From assembly GCA_937934645.1 (NCBI GenBank), contig CALGYZ010000009.1:1-31603 (forward strand): DNA of 31,603 bases, written 5' to 3'. This stretch comes from an uncultured Bacillaceae bacterium. GTDB taxonomy: Bacteria; Bacillota; Bacilli; Bacillales; Caldibacillaceae. The position numbers and the translations under genes are program-made. A model generated the notes under the pieces. It was not told where the DNA came from. It did not search any database and saw nothing but the letters and a program-made list of their open reading frames with translations. Shown here one piece after another: positions 16,824 through 24,766 of the stretch; position 1 is the stretch's first letter, and the number at the start of each line of letters is the position of its first letter.

Positions 16824-17000
16824 ATGAGCAGAAGAAGAGGAATTATGTCTGAGGAAATGAAAATTGAGCTGGCAAAAGAGCTGGGATTCTATGACGTTGT
16901 CCAGAGGGAAGGATGGGGCGGCATCCGTGCAAAGGATGCGGGAAATATGGTGAAAAGAGCCATTGAAATAGCCGAAGAACAGCTCAGAAACAAAAAGTAA
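16824..17000 (+). CDS. sspF: SspF, small acid-soluble spore protein of the minor alpha/beta type
   Basis: This 58-residue gene begins MSRRRGIMSEEMKIELAKEL and contains GFYDVVQREGWGGIRAKDAG and NMVKRAIEIAEEQL, the conserved alpha/beta-SASP phrases. Such proteins coat spore DNA and shield it from UV and hydrolysis, and are degraded at germination by the protease GPR. CAGGAGGG lies 9 bases before the ATG. A sigma-G-like promoter and a hairpin downstream bracket it as a single unit. It runs opposite to both neighbours: divergent from ispE, convergent with veg. In B. subtilis all three share one direction. Confidence 0.95.
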   Translation: MSRRRGIMSEEMKIELAKELGFYDVVQREGWGGIRAKDAGNMVKRAIEIAEEQLRNKK

Positions 17001-17038
17001 CTCTTCAGCATCCCTTAATTTAATCAAAGCTGTGACAA

Positions 17039-17060
17039 ACCTGAGGGTTTTCCCTCAGGT
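17039..17060 (+). terminator. Terminator of sspF
   Basis: ACCTGAGGG and CCCTCAGGT form a perfect 9-base stem with a TTTT loop (17048-17051), followed by the T-rich CATTTTCATTCTTT, 38 bases after the sspF stop codon. Confidence 0.8.
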
Positions 17061-17081
17061 CATTTTCATTCTTTACAATTT

Positions 17082-17119
17082 AAAAAAATAAAAAAGCAGT
17101 AAACAAATGTTCACTGCTT
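17082..17119 (-). terminator. Terminator of veg
   Basis: AAGCAGTGAAC and GTTTACTGCTT pair around ATTT (one G-T pair) on the minus strand, followed by TTTTTATTTTTTTAAA. It begins right at the veg stop codon. Confidence 0.88.
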
Positions 17120-17120
17120 G

Positions 17121-17375
17121 TCATACTGATTCCGGTTTGTCTTCGTAAAATGTTAATTGAACTGTTTTGGTCAATACGTCTGCGTAACTGTAGGATACAC
17201 GTTCAAAGGAATTTTTGTCCTGATCCAGTTCAACGACAAATACAGCAGGGTATGTTTCCGCCAAGACACCTGTACGTTCAATTGTTTTTTTCCGTCCTCC
17301 GTTGGCTCTCAACAACAACCGTTTTCCCAAATTGGAATCGAGTGTTTTTTTGATCTCGGATAATGTTTTTGGCAT
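17121..17375 (-). CDS. veg: Veg, biofilm-related regulatory protein
   Basis: The 84-residue protein begins MPKTLSEIKKTLDSNLGKRL and contains RANGGRKKTIERTGVLAETY and VSYSYADVLT, as in all Bacillus Veg proteins. It has a small SH3-like fold. In B. subtilis, Veg stimulates biofilm formation by interfering with SinR repression of the exopolysaccharide and amyloid operons, directly or indirectly. GAGGTG lies 9 bases before the ATG. Two tandem sigma-A promoters precede it, in line with the known high expression of veg. Confidence 0.97.
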   Translation of the reverse strand: MPKTLSEIKKTLDSNLGKRLLLRANGGRKKTIERTGVLAETYPAVFVVELDQDKNSFERVSYSYADVLTKTVQLTFYEDKPESV

Positions 17376-17399
17376 ACGAATTACACCTCACTGTACACT

Positions 17400-17428
17400 A
17401 TCGTACCATAAATTAATAAAAAAGTCAA
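17400..17428 (-). promoter_or_regulatory. Downstream veg promoter, sigma-A type
   Basis: TTGACT (17423-17428), a 17-base spacer and TACGAT (17400-17405) on the minus strand. This corresponds to the second promoter-like element of B. subtilis veg. Confidence 0.65.
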
Positions 17429-17439
17429 ATAAAATTTAA

Positions 17440-17469
17440 ATTATATCAGGACTAAATTAAATTTGTCAA
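17440..17469 (-). promoter_or_regulatory. Main veg promoter, sigma-A type
   Basis: A perfect TTGACA (17464-17469) and perfect TATAAT (17440-17445) on the minus strand, with an 18-base spacer. The A+T-rich block from the -10 to the second -35 (17424-17447) appears identical to the one I recall from B. subtilis Pveg. Confidence 0.88.
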
Positions 17470-17540
17470 CAATTTTCTCCTTTTTTTCGACATTATTATC
17501 TTTCCCTTTTTAGCTGTTATTATGTACGTCTATATAATTA

Positions 17541-17571
17541 ATCCCATAAAAGAGTAGATCTTTTATGGGAT
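17541..17571. repeat. Perfect 13-base inverted repeat downstream of yabG
   Basis: ATCCCATAAAAGA and TCTTTTATGGGAT flank a 5-base loop (17554-17558). It lies just after the yabG stop codon and upstream of the veg promoters. There is no T-run after it in either direction, so it may be a weak terminator of yabG or a protein-binding palindrome. Confidence 0.75.
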
Positions 17572-17579
17572 CCTAACCA

Positions 17580-18463
17580 TCATTTCCTGTCTCCATCAAC
17601 GGGGAAGTACGGCATTCCGATCCGTAAAACCCCCCTCGTTTCAATACCGCCGATTCCCTTTTCCCCTGTAATCGTATTTCGTAAAATATGCCAAATATTC
17701 ACCCTGTCGGTGAAAGGGGTGTAGCTTAATTTTGAAACAATATAAACCGGGTCGAGCGCATGTATATTTACTCTTGACGGACTGCTTGCAAAATTGGCAC
17801 CGGCGCGGATTAACGATTCAAAATGCGACTGGCAGGCACCGGCGAAAATAATTAATTGATCCAAATCGGGATGTTTTATCCGGATTTTCTCCACCGTCCG
17901 GACGAAATCCATTGAATGGCGGTATGCCCGTAAATCAGTGATCTTTCCTTTATTCCGTGAATATGCATCATGACCGGTGATAACCAGAATATCCGGACGG
18001 ACTTCATCGACCCAGCTGGGAACCCGTTCCGGCATCTCTTTTTCACCACAATAAACGCCCGAGACAGGAACATTTAGTTTTTTATATAATGTTAAACATT
18101 TTTTTAAGTAATTCGGATCTCCATCAACATGCAAAACTTTCCCCGGCATTTGAAATAACGGATAGTCCGGAATAAAACCGTTGTTTAATTCATACTCATG
18201 TTTTTCCAATACGGCCTGATAATCCTGGCGCAACAAATACATGGATTGCTCCGCCTGTTTATATAACGGCGCCAGCAATTTTTCCCTTGTCTTTTGGTCA
18301 AGAATTTCCAGGTCACTGAGAGGAGCATCCGCAATCAGCCGGATATCTTCACCATATAATAACGCATAAGGAATGCCCTGATGTTTATAGATCCGGATTA
18401 CCCGGAAAGGGATGTCACAATTATAAGATTTTCTTCCGACAATCTGGTTGACCTTTATCCCAT
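17580..18463 (-). CDS. yabG: YabG, sporulation-specific protease; 5' end lacks a normal in-frame start
   Basis: YabG processes spore coat proteins such as SpoIVA and SafA in the mother cell. The C-terminal two thirds are well conserved: ILVITGHDAYSRNKG, FAGACQSHFESLIRAGANF (Cys codon 17832-17834, likely nucleophile) and GGIETRGVLRIGMPY. The frame stays open upstream of the first standard start (TTG, 18276-18278) for at least 60 codons that match the YabG N-terminus (QIVGRKSYNCDIPFRVIRI, YGEDIRLIADAPLSDLE). That stretch has no ATG, GTG or TTG. An ATG at 18461-18463, 8 bases after GGGGTGA, is one base out of frame: ATGGG is followed by ATAAAGGTC, and one extra G would restore it. Either one base is missing (real or sequencing) or a start such as ATA (18456-18458) is used. 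A sigma-K promoter precedes it. Confidence 0.88.
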
Positions 18464-18502
18464 GTGGCCGTTCACCCCATGTCGTAAAAATAAAAGCTTT
18501 TA

Positions 18503-18531
18503 TAAGCTATGTCACCGGCAGTCAAAAGGTG
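18503..18531 (-). promoter_or_regulatory. Candidate sigma-K promoter of yabG
   Basis: The minus strand has CATAGCTTA (18503-18511), an exact match to the sigma-K -10 CATANNNTA, preceded by 17 bases and a CACC-type -35 containing AC (18529-18530). B. subtilis yabG is a sigma-K gene. Confidence 0.7.
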
Positions 18532-18562
18532 AACGTCCAACATTTTTTATCATTCCCCCGGC

Positions 18563-18600
18563 AAAATAAAAAAAGCCCCCTTAAGCGTTTAAAGGAGACT
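18563..18600 (-). terminator. Terminator of rsmA, overlapping its 3' end
   Basis: AGTCTCCTTTAA and TTAAGGGGGCT form a stem with G-T pairs and an ACGC loop, followed by TTTTTTTATTTT on the minus strand. The last rsmA codons form the 5' arm. Confidence 0.8.
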
Positions 18601-19480
18601 TTCCGCTGAAGTATTTATACAATTCATCGCTCAGTGCCGCAAATTCCTCAATGGTTAATGTTTCACCCCTTCTTGACGGCTCAACGTCCGCATCATGTAA
18701 TGCTTTGACAATCAAATCCTTGTTCTTTTTACCATTTTCCAGTCCGTTTGACAGGTTATTTAAAATCGTTTTTCTCCGTTGGGCAAAGGAAAGCTTTACA
18801 ATATGGAAAAAAAATTGTTCGTCTTCCACCCTTACTGCTGGTTTGCTTCTCCTGTTAAATTGTACCACCGCAGAATCAACATTGGGTTGCGGCATAAATA
18901 CCGTCCTCGGTACATTCATGACAATTTCTGCGTTAGTATAAAATTGAACCGCAACCGTCAGGGAGCCGTAATCTTTTGATCCGGGCGAGGCTGTTATTCT
19001 TGCGGCAACTTCCTTTTGCATCATAACCACCATGGTCCGGAATGGTATTTGTTCCTCCAGGCATTTCATTAAAATTGGCGTTGTTACGTAGTAAGGAAGA
19101 TTGGCCACAATTGCCAAATCCTTCATCTCTTTTAAATGCTGTTCAATCTCGGCATGAACATCCGCTTTTAAAAAATCCTGGTGGAGAACCGTTACATTCG
19201 GGTATAGAGCCAAAGTATCTTTTAATACAGGAATTAACCGGCGGTCAATTTCAAAAGCGAGCACTCTTCCGGCCTTTTTCGCCAGCTGCTCGGTTAAAGC
19301 ACCGATTCCCGGTCCGATCTCGATGACACCGCTCTCTTCCGTTAACCCAGCAGTGTGAACAATTTTCCGCAATATATTCGTATCAATGATAAAATTTTGG
19401 CCCAGGCTTTTTTTGAATGTGAACCCGTATTTTTCCAATATGGATTTCGTCCGCAATGGTGTCGCAATATCTTTATTCAT
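18581..19480 (-). CDS. rsmA: 16S rRNA (adenine1518/1519-N6)-dimethyltransferase RsmA (KsgA)
   Basis: The 299-residue enzyme dimethylates two adjacent adenines in the 3' hairpin of 16S rRNA during 30S assembly; its loss gives kasugamycin resistance. SAM-binding motifs are clear: KKSLGQNFIIDTNIL, VIEIGPGIGALTEQLAKKAG, and the catalytic VANLPYYVTTPI (NLPY). The start at 19478-19480 (MNKDIATPLRTKSIL) was preferred to a codon 7 residues upstream because AGGAGG lies 9 bases before it. It overlaps rnmV by 8 bases, so the two are translated together. Confidence 0.97.
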   Translation of the reverse strand: MNKDIATPLRTKSILEKYGFTFKKSLGQNFIIDTNILRKIVHTAGLTEESGVIEIGPGIGALTEQLAKKAGRVLAFEIDRRLIPVLKDTLALYPNVTVLHQDFLKADVHAEIEQHLKEMKDLAIVANLPYYVTTPILMKCLEEQIPFRTMVVMMQKEVAARITASPGSKDYGSLTVAVQFYTNAEIVMNVPRTVFMPQPNVDSAVVQFNRRSKPAVRVEDEQFFFHIVKLSFAQRRKTILNNLSNGLENGKKNKDLIVKALHDADVEPSRRGETLTIEEFAALSDELYKYFSGKSPLNA

Positions 19481-20036
19481 TCTTTTGTTCCTCCTGATCA
19501 ATCCGTTCTGCTGCTTTTACAAATTCTTCCTTTGATATTTGGAACATCCGCAATCTTTTGTGCAGCTGTTTCCCGTTCGTATATCCGATTCGTAATAGTT
19601 TCCCCAATTTTTCCCTCCTCTTTCTTGCCAAGGGATCACCGACAAAACGGTAATCGTACAAATCCCCCATCGTAATTTCTTCTTCCTCATCTCCGGTCAT
19701 TTGCCGGGCATCCCGAAGCGCATGGCGTATATCTTCCGGAGATGCGTGTTCGACCCCAAGTCCTTTTCCATTTTTCTTTAATGCTTGATCTTTAGGTAAA
19801 AAGGCATGCTTGCATTCAGGTACGTGTTCGCTGATGATTTTCCGGATTTTTTCCCCCGGAAAATCCGGATCAGTAAAAATGATCACTCCGCGTTTTTCAG
19901 CAGCATGTTTGATTGCTTCGATCGTCTCCTTGTTTATGGCCGAACCGTTCGTTTCAATTGTATCGGCATCTATAGCACGTTTAATCGCTTTTGTATCATC
20001 TTTTCCTTCAACTACAATAATTTCTCTAATTTTCAT
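19473..20036 (-). CDS. rnmV: Ribonuclease M5, maturation of 5S rRNA
   Basis: The 187-residue protein has an N-terminal TOPRIM domain (residues 1 to about 85): IIVVEGKDDTKAIKRAIDAD with the catalytic Glu, and VIIFTDPDFPGEKIR with the DxD-type metal site. The C-terminal part is family-specific. RNase M5 removes both flanks of precursor 5S rRNA, with L18 as cofactor. GACGGAGGAAAG precedes the ATG. It forms a two-gene unit with rsmA, separated from yabE by a terminator. Confidence 0.96.
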   Translation of the reverse strand: MKIREIIVVEGKDDTKAIKRAIDADTIETNGSAINKETIEAIKHAAEKRGVIIFTDPDFPGEKIRKIISEHVPECKHAFLPKDQALKKNGKGLGVEHASPEDIRHALRDARQMTGDEEEEITMGDLYDYRFVGDPLARKRREKLGKLLRIGYTNGKQLHKRLRMFQISKEEFVKAAERIDQEEQKNE

Positions 20037-20097
20037 ACTTTCCTCCGTCCGTTATTCAGTTTATAATAATAATTGTGATACCTCTTATATAAAAAGT

Positions 20098-20132
20098 AAA
20101 ATGCAGAGGAAATACATCCTCTGCATAGTGTA
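20098..20132 (-). terminator. Terminator of yabE
   Basis: ATGCAGAGGA and TCCTCTGCAT form a perfect stem of 10 bases with a 6-base loop, followed by TTTACTTTTTATA on the minus strand, shortly after the yabE stop codon. Confidence 0.8.
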
Positions 20133-20138
20133 ACACTA

Positions 20139-21356
20139 TTATTGTAATATTTTCACTTTAACTTTCCTTGTTCCCCACTGATAGGCTGCGCTCTTTGACG
20201 GAAGGAATACGTCAATCCGGTTTCCTTTAATTCTTCCGCCTGTATCTGCGGCAACCGCATAACCGTATCCTTCCACATAAACCTTAGAACCGAGCGGAAT
20301 CACATTCGGGTCAACAGCGATAACTTTTGCGTTCGGATTGGCACGCAAATCCATTCCTGTTGCAGTTTTTCCTGTACAGCCGTTACAGTTGGCAGTATAT
20401 GCCGTAGCATTGACATAAAACTCTTTTCCGGACGAACTTCCGCGGGAAACCTCTCCTCCGGATGCAGCTTTGGCTACCGTTTGCACAGGCTGTTTTGTTC
20501 CGACAGCTACGATCTTATCTTTTGCTTCCTTAATGATTTTTTCCGATATTAATTTTTTAGATACTTCTTTTCCATTTTCCAACACAACTTCGTATTTTCT
20601 TTGTACTTTTCCTGTTTCACCTTGTTGTACAACTTTTTCCCTACCGGAAAGAAGATTATTATCTTTTTTCGTCACTACTGAGAAATCAATCGGTTCTTCG
20701 ACTACATCGGTGACTTTTTTAACCCGGGTAATAATAATTTTAGAATCCTTTTTCACCTTTTCATCAAGATCCGGCTTAACACGGTCTAATTCATTCAGTT
20801 TAATTCCTTTATCCTTTAAAAAGTCACCGACCGTAGTCGAAATTGCCCATACTCTCTCTTCTTCTCCCCCATCATTAAGCACAATCTTAAATGCGATGTC
20901 TACATCAATTTTCATACCATCTTTAACTTCCGCGTCAACCGGCACATTGATACGGTCCTGATCTCTTAACCGGATCTTTTCTTCTTTTAGAAATTGTTCT
21001 ACTGTCTTTGCGGTAGTCCATACCTTTCTCTCATCCCCGTCTATATTCAGGGTAACAAGATGACTTGGTTTCCAGACAACCTTCATTTTGTCTTTAATTT
21101 CTGTATTGATTGAAGGATCTACATAGTCACGTTCCTTATACTCAACATCCAACTCTTTGAGTAACTCACCGACAGTGTCAGCGTTTGTTTTCACTTCTTT
21201 CTTGTTTCCGTCAAGATTGACGGATACGCTTTTCTTCATTCCTTGGTTAATGACAAGACCTGCCGCAGTGACTACCGCTAATAAACCCGTCAATGCCAGA
21301 ATGCTTATTTTTGTCCTCCTGGCAAGGTGCAGGTCTTTCATTTTCTTAAAGTCCAT
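20139..21356 (-). CDS. yabE: YabE, Rpf-like cell wall protein with DUF348, G5 and 3D domains
   Basis: The 405-residue exported protein has an N-terminal signal anchor (residues 16-37, after a Lys/Arg-rich start), three ubiquitin-like DUF348 repeats (about 42-84, 98-141, 154-195), a G5 domain (about 205-287), a Ser/Gly linker and a C-terminal 3D domain (312-405). The 3D domain holds ATAYTA, TATGMDL, VIAVDPNVIPLGS and the three Asp residues of the fold, including DTGGRI and RIDVF. The architecture matches the Sps family proposed as firmicute analogues of resuscitation-promoting factors; a lytic transglycosylase activity is likely. AAAGGAGGG precedes the ATG. A strong sigma-A promoter is adjacent. 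Confidence 0.94.
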   Translation of the reverse strand: MDFKKMKDLHLARRTKISILALTGLLAVVTAAGLVINQGMKKSVSVNLDGNKKEVKTNADTVGELLKELDVEYKERDYVDPSINTEIKDKMKVVWKPSHLVTLNIDGDERKVWTTAKTVEQFLKEEKIRLRDQDRINVPVDAEVKDGMKIDVDIAFKIVLNDGGEEERVWAISTTVGDFLKDKGIKLNELDRVKPDLDEKVKKDSKIIITRVKKVTDVVEEPIDFSVVTKKDNNLLSGREKVVQQGETGKVQRKYEVVLENGKEVSKKLISEKIIKEAKDKIVAVGTKQPVQTVAKAASGGEVSRGSSSGKEFYVNATAYTANCNGCTGKTATGMDLRANPNAKVIAVDPNVIPLGSKVYVEGYGYAVAADTGGRIKGNRIDVFLPSKSAAYQWGTRKVKVKILQ

Positions 21357-21382
21357 GAATGGCCCTCCTTTTACATGGAGTG

Positions 21383-21411
21383 AGTATATAGCTTTTTTTA
21401 CCGGTTGTCAA
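21383..21411 (-). promoter_or_regulatory. Candidate sigma-A promoter of yabE
   Basis: TTGACA (21406-21411), a 17-base spacer and TATACT (21383-21388) on the minus strand. The -10 lies about 27 bases from the ATG, giving a leader of only about 20 bases. Confidence 0.8.
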
Positions 21412-21559
21412 ATGGTATGGGCTACCACTGTAAATCTATGTTTTATATTATTGCATATATTCCGGCATTCAAAAAGGAAATCTTATCGACAGAGATTTGC
21501 GCAGATTATTAGTCTTTGACTAAACGGATGGTATTATGTCAGAACGACCATAAATTTTG

Positions 21560-22327
21560 TCAATTAATGCCGAAAATATCCCTGGCGTTGACCGTAGTTT
21601 TTTGTGCCACTTCTTCAAACGGAATCTCTTTAATCCGCGCAATTTCTTCCGCCACAAGTTTAACAAGGGCAGGTTCATTTCTTTTTCCCCTGTGCGGATG
21701 AGGAGCCAGATACGGACAGTCGGTCTCGATTAAAAGTTTTTCCAGCGGTATTTCTTTTGCTACCGCTTTTGGTTTTTTCGCATTTTTGAACGTGACCGGT
21801 CCACCCAATGAAATATAAAAATTTAATTTTAAACATTCTTTTGCTGTTTCAACGCTTCCGCTGAAACAATGCATAATTCCCCCGGTATCTTCCGCCCCTT
21901 CTTCTTTTAAAATGCGCACGGTGTCTTCTGTCGCTTCTCGGTTATGAATAACAACAGGGAGCTTAACTTTCTTTGCAAGGCGGATTTGTTTCCTGAACAA
22001 TTCCTGCTGTACATCTTTCGGGGATTTGTCCCAATAATAATCCAATCCCGTTTCTCCAATTGCCACTATTTTCGGATGGGCGCTTAATTCTTCAATCCAT
22101 TCCAAATCACGGCTGGTACAATCAACTGCATCTACCGGATGCCAGCCGATGCAGCCGTATATTTGATCATATTTTTCAATCAATTCCATTGTTTTTTCAA
22201 TCGTCGGCCGGTTAAATCCTACAACAACAATATGACTGACACCGGCAGCTTCCGCCCGTTGCAATACCTCATCCAGATCATCCTGGAATTGTTCTGCATT
22301 TAAATGGGCATGGGTATCAAACAACAT
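21560..22327 (-). CDS. tatD: TatD-family metal-dependent hydrolase (YabD)
   Basis: The 255-residue TIM-barrel metallohydrolase shows the family's metal ligands in order: DTHAHLN at residue 4, GETGLDYYWD, VIHNREA, MHCFSGS and ETDCPYLAPHPHRGKRN. TatD proteins are DNA exo/endonucleases or related phosphoesterases; the role of YabD in Bacillus is not settled. AAGGGG lies before the ATG. It follows metG by about 230 bases with a terminator between them. The 200 bases between tatD and yabE hold only the yabE promoter that I can recognise. Confidence 0.94.
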   Translation of the reverse strand: MLFDTHAHLNAEQFQDDLDEVLQRAEAAGVSHIVVVGFNRPTIEKTMELIEKYDQIYGCIGWHPVDAVDCTSRDLEWIEELSAHPKIVAIGETGLDYYWDKSPKDVQQELFRKQIRLAKKVKLPVVIHNREATEDTVRILKEEGAEDTGGIMHCFSGSVETAKECLKLNFYISLGGPVTFKNAKKPKAVAKEIPLEKLLIETDCPYLAPHPHRGKRNEPALVKLVAEEIARIKEIPFEEVAQKTTVNARDIFGIN

Positions 22328-22484
22328 AGATAATTCCCCTTTTAGTTGATATTTTCATCAATAAAGAAGATATGAACACACTCCTTTTTATACTTTTACC
22401 ACAATAACATAGAAATGTTTCAAGATTGTAACAAAGACATTTTAAATTTAAAACAATCCGGTATCAATCTGTTTCTTTTATTAC

Positions 22485-22537
22485 AAAAAATAAAAAGGCC
22501 ATCCGGCAAACTTTTTATATTTGTCCGGACGGTCTTT
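22485..22537 (-). terminator. Terminator of metG
   Basis: ACCGTCCGGACAAA and TTTGCCGGATGGCC pair with a few mismatches around a short A-rich loop, followed by TTTTTATTTTTTG on the minus strand. Confidence 0.82.
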
Positions 22538-22555
22538 TAAACTTTACGGTATCTA

Positions 22556-24499
22556 TTATTCGACTTTTGATCCCGGCGGCAGTTTCTCATCAGCTGTAAT
22601 TACGGATAAAACTCCGTCCTTTTCAGCTGATAAAATCATGCCTTCCGACAATTCACCGCGCAATTTAACCGGTTTTAGATTGGTTACACATATGACGTTT
22701 TTTCCGATCAGTTCTTCCGGTTTATAATATTCGGCTATGCCGGAAATCACCTGACGTTTCTCACTTCCCAGGTCAAGCTGGAATTTCAATAATTTATCCG
22801 CATTCTTTACCCGTTCACAATGAAGAACTTTAGCGACACGGAGATCAACTTTGAAAAAGTCATCAATTGTAATTTCGTTTGTTTTCTGCTCTTGTTTTTC
22901 CTCTTTAACCTGAGCTACTCCTTTCATATTTTCTTTTATATAAGCAACCTCTTTTTCTACATCAAGGCGCGGAAAGAGCGGCTTTCCTTTTTGAACTTTC
23001 GTACCTTCAGGAATAACGCCGAACTCATTCAGGCTCTCCCAGGATTGCAGTTTTTCATCCTGAATATTTAATTGCTCGAACATTTTTTTCGGTGTTTGGG
23101 TCAAAAACGGTTTTAATAGGATGGCAATCCGGCGTAATGTTTCAGCCAAATGGGAAAGCACGCTTTCCAGTTCGGACCGTTTGGATTCATCTTTTGCTAA
23201 TTTCCACGGCATTGTTTCATCAATAAACTTGTTTGCTCTTGAAATAATATTCCAAACCGAGGTTAACGCAACGGAGAACTGCATTTCTTCCATTGCTTCC
23301 TCATATTTCTGGTGTTCTTCTTTATTCACTTCCAATAATGATTTTTCATATTCGTTATTTGAACCTTGATAAATAGGAATAACCCCGTCAAAATATTGGG
23401 ATATCATCGCTACTGTTCGGTTCAATAAGTTCCCCAGGTCATTCGCCAGGTCAAAGTTAATTCTTTCAACAAAGTTTTCCGGCGTAAAGACACCGTCGGA
23501 ACCGAAAGGAACTTCTCTCAGCAAGTAATAGCGTAACGCATCAAGTCCGTATCGGTCGATTAACGTAACAGGATCAACGACATTCCCTTTTGATTTGGAT
23601 ATTTTTCCGTCCTTCATTAAAAGCCAGCCGTGGGCAAATACCTTCTTCGGCAGCGGCAAATCAAGAGCCATTAAAATAATCGGCCAATAAATCGTGTGGA
23701 AACGGACGATTTCTTTACCAACCAAATGAACATCTGCAGGCCAGTATTTTTTTAATTTGCTGTCGTTATCTGTTCCGTAACCAAGAGCGGTAATATAGTT
23801 TGTCAGCGCATCAATCCATACGTAGATGACATGTTTCGGGTCTCCCGGCACTTTAATCCCCCAGTCAAAACTAGTCCGGGATACGGCTAAATCTTCCAGC
23901 CCCGGCTTAATAAAGTTGTTAATCATTTCATTTTTGCGGGATTCCGGTTGGATAAACCCGGGGTTTTCTTCATAGTATTGAAGCAAACGGTCTACATATT
24001 TACTCATCCGGAAGAAATAAGACTCTTCTTTTACTTTTTCAACCGCACGGCCGCAATCCGGACAATTTCCATCTACTAATTGACGTTCAGTGAAAAATGA
24101 TTCACAAGGGGTACAATATAAACCTTCATATTCATCCAAATAAATATCGCCTTGTTCTACAAGACGGGTAAAAATTTTTTCAACAATTTTTTTATGCCGT
24201 TCTTCTGTAGTACGGATAAAATCATCGTAAGAAATATCGAGTTTTTCCCATAACTCTTTTATTCCCGCAACAATTTCATCCACGTATTCCTTCGGTGATA
24301 CACCGTTTTCTTCCGCTTTTCTTTGAATTTTTTGTCCGTGTTCATCAGTTCCTGTCAAAAACATGACATCATAACCCTGTAAACGCTTATAACGGCACAT
24401 GGCATCAGCGGCTACTGTCGTATAAGCATGTCCGATATGCAAGTTGCCGCTTGGATAGTAAATAGGCGTTGTTAGGTAAAAGGTTTTCTTCTCCGACAT
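22556..24499 (-). CDS. metG: Methionyl-tRNA synthetase
   Basis: The 647-residue class I synthetase has the HIGH motif at residues 21-24, four zinc-binding Cys (129, 132, 146, 149) and the catalytic loop KISKS, a variant of KMSKS. A C-terminal tRNA-binding OB domain starts near ITIDDFFKVDLRVAKV. The start at 24497-24499 (MSEKKTFYLTTPIYYPSG) was chosen over a codon 30 residues upstream because AAGGAGAT lies 10 bases before it and the extra residues look unrelated. The upstream 360 bases to abrB show no T-box or S-box core. The gene is called metS in B. subtilis. Confidence 0.98.
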   Translation of the reverse strand: MSEKKTFYLTTPIYYPSGNLHIGHAYTTVAADAMCRYKRLQGYDVMFLTGTDEHGQKIQRKAEENGVSPKEYVDEIVAGIKELWEKLDISYDDFIRTTEERHKKIVEKIFTRLVEQGDIYLDEYEGLYCTPCESFFTERQLVDGNCPDCGRAVEKVKEESYFFRMSKYVDRLLQYYEENPGFIQPESRKNEMINNFIKPGLEDLAVSRTSFDWGIKVPGDPKHVIYVWIDALTNYITALGYGTDNDSKLKKYWPADVHLVGKEIVRFHTIYWPIILMALDLPLPKKVFAHGWLLMKDGKISKSKGNVVDPVTLIDRYGLDALRYYLLREVPFGSDGVFTPENFVERINFDLANDLGNLLNRTVAMISQYFDGVIPIYQGSNNEYEKSLLEVNKEEHQKYEEAMEEMQFSVALTSVWNIISRANKFIDETMPWKLAKDESKRSELESVLSHLAETLRRIAILLKPFLTQTPKKMFEQLNIQDEKLQSWESLNEFGVIPEGTKVQKGKPLFPRLDVEKEVAYIKENMKGVAQVKEEKQEQKTNEITIDDFFKVDLRVAKVLHCERVKNADKLLKFQLDLGSEKRQVISGIAEYYKPEELIGKNVICVTNLKPVKLRGELSEGMILSAEKDGVLSVITADEKLPPGSKVE

Positions 24500-24744
24500 T
24501 TTCCCGATCTCCTTATTTCTATAGTGTTTGAAATTGCTCCGAAAATTATCGGAAGCAACAAAACTTCGAAGGAAATATAGCAATATCATTGTATCATAAA
24601 CCGCTTATATGAAAAAAATATACATAAAAATAGGTAAAAGTGCAACTTGATACAAATTCCCGGTCCATTATCCCCGGGTTCTGAAGCCGGTATACAAGTG
24701 TGTTTAAATATTATCATTTTTCCACAATACTTTCTGGGAGGCAT

Positions 24745-24766
24745 CAATTGGAAACCTTTCCAATTG
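24745..24766. promoter_or_regulatory. Perfect palindrome at the abrB promoter
   Basis: CAATTGGAAA and TTTCCAATTG form a perfect inverted repeat with a CC centre. Its right arm supplies the TTG of the -35 element at 24764-24769, so a protein bound here would block RNA polymerase. AbrB autoregulation is one option; the binder is unknown. Confidence 0.7.

Noticed and set aside
16707..17027. A 106-residue minus-strand frame between ispE and veg
   Set aside because: It is antisense to sspF and its promoter; the plus-strand SASP is clear and the minus frame has no recognisable protein.
20037..20138. ECF-type promoter for an antisense RNA to yabE, as in B. subtilis
   Set aside because: I found no TGAAAC-N16-CGTC pair on the plus strand downstream of yabE.
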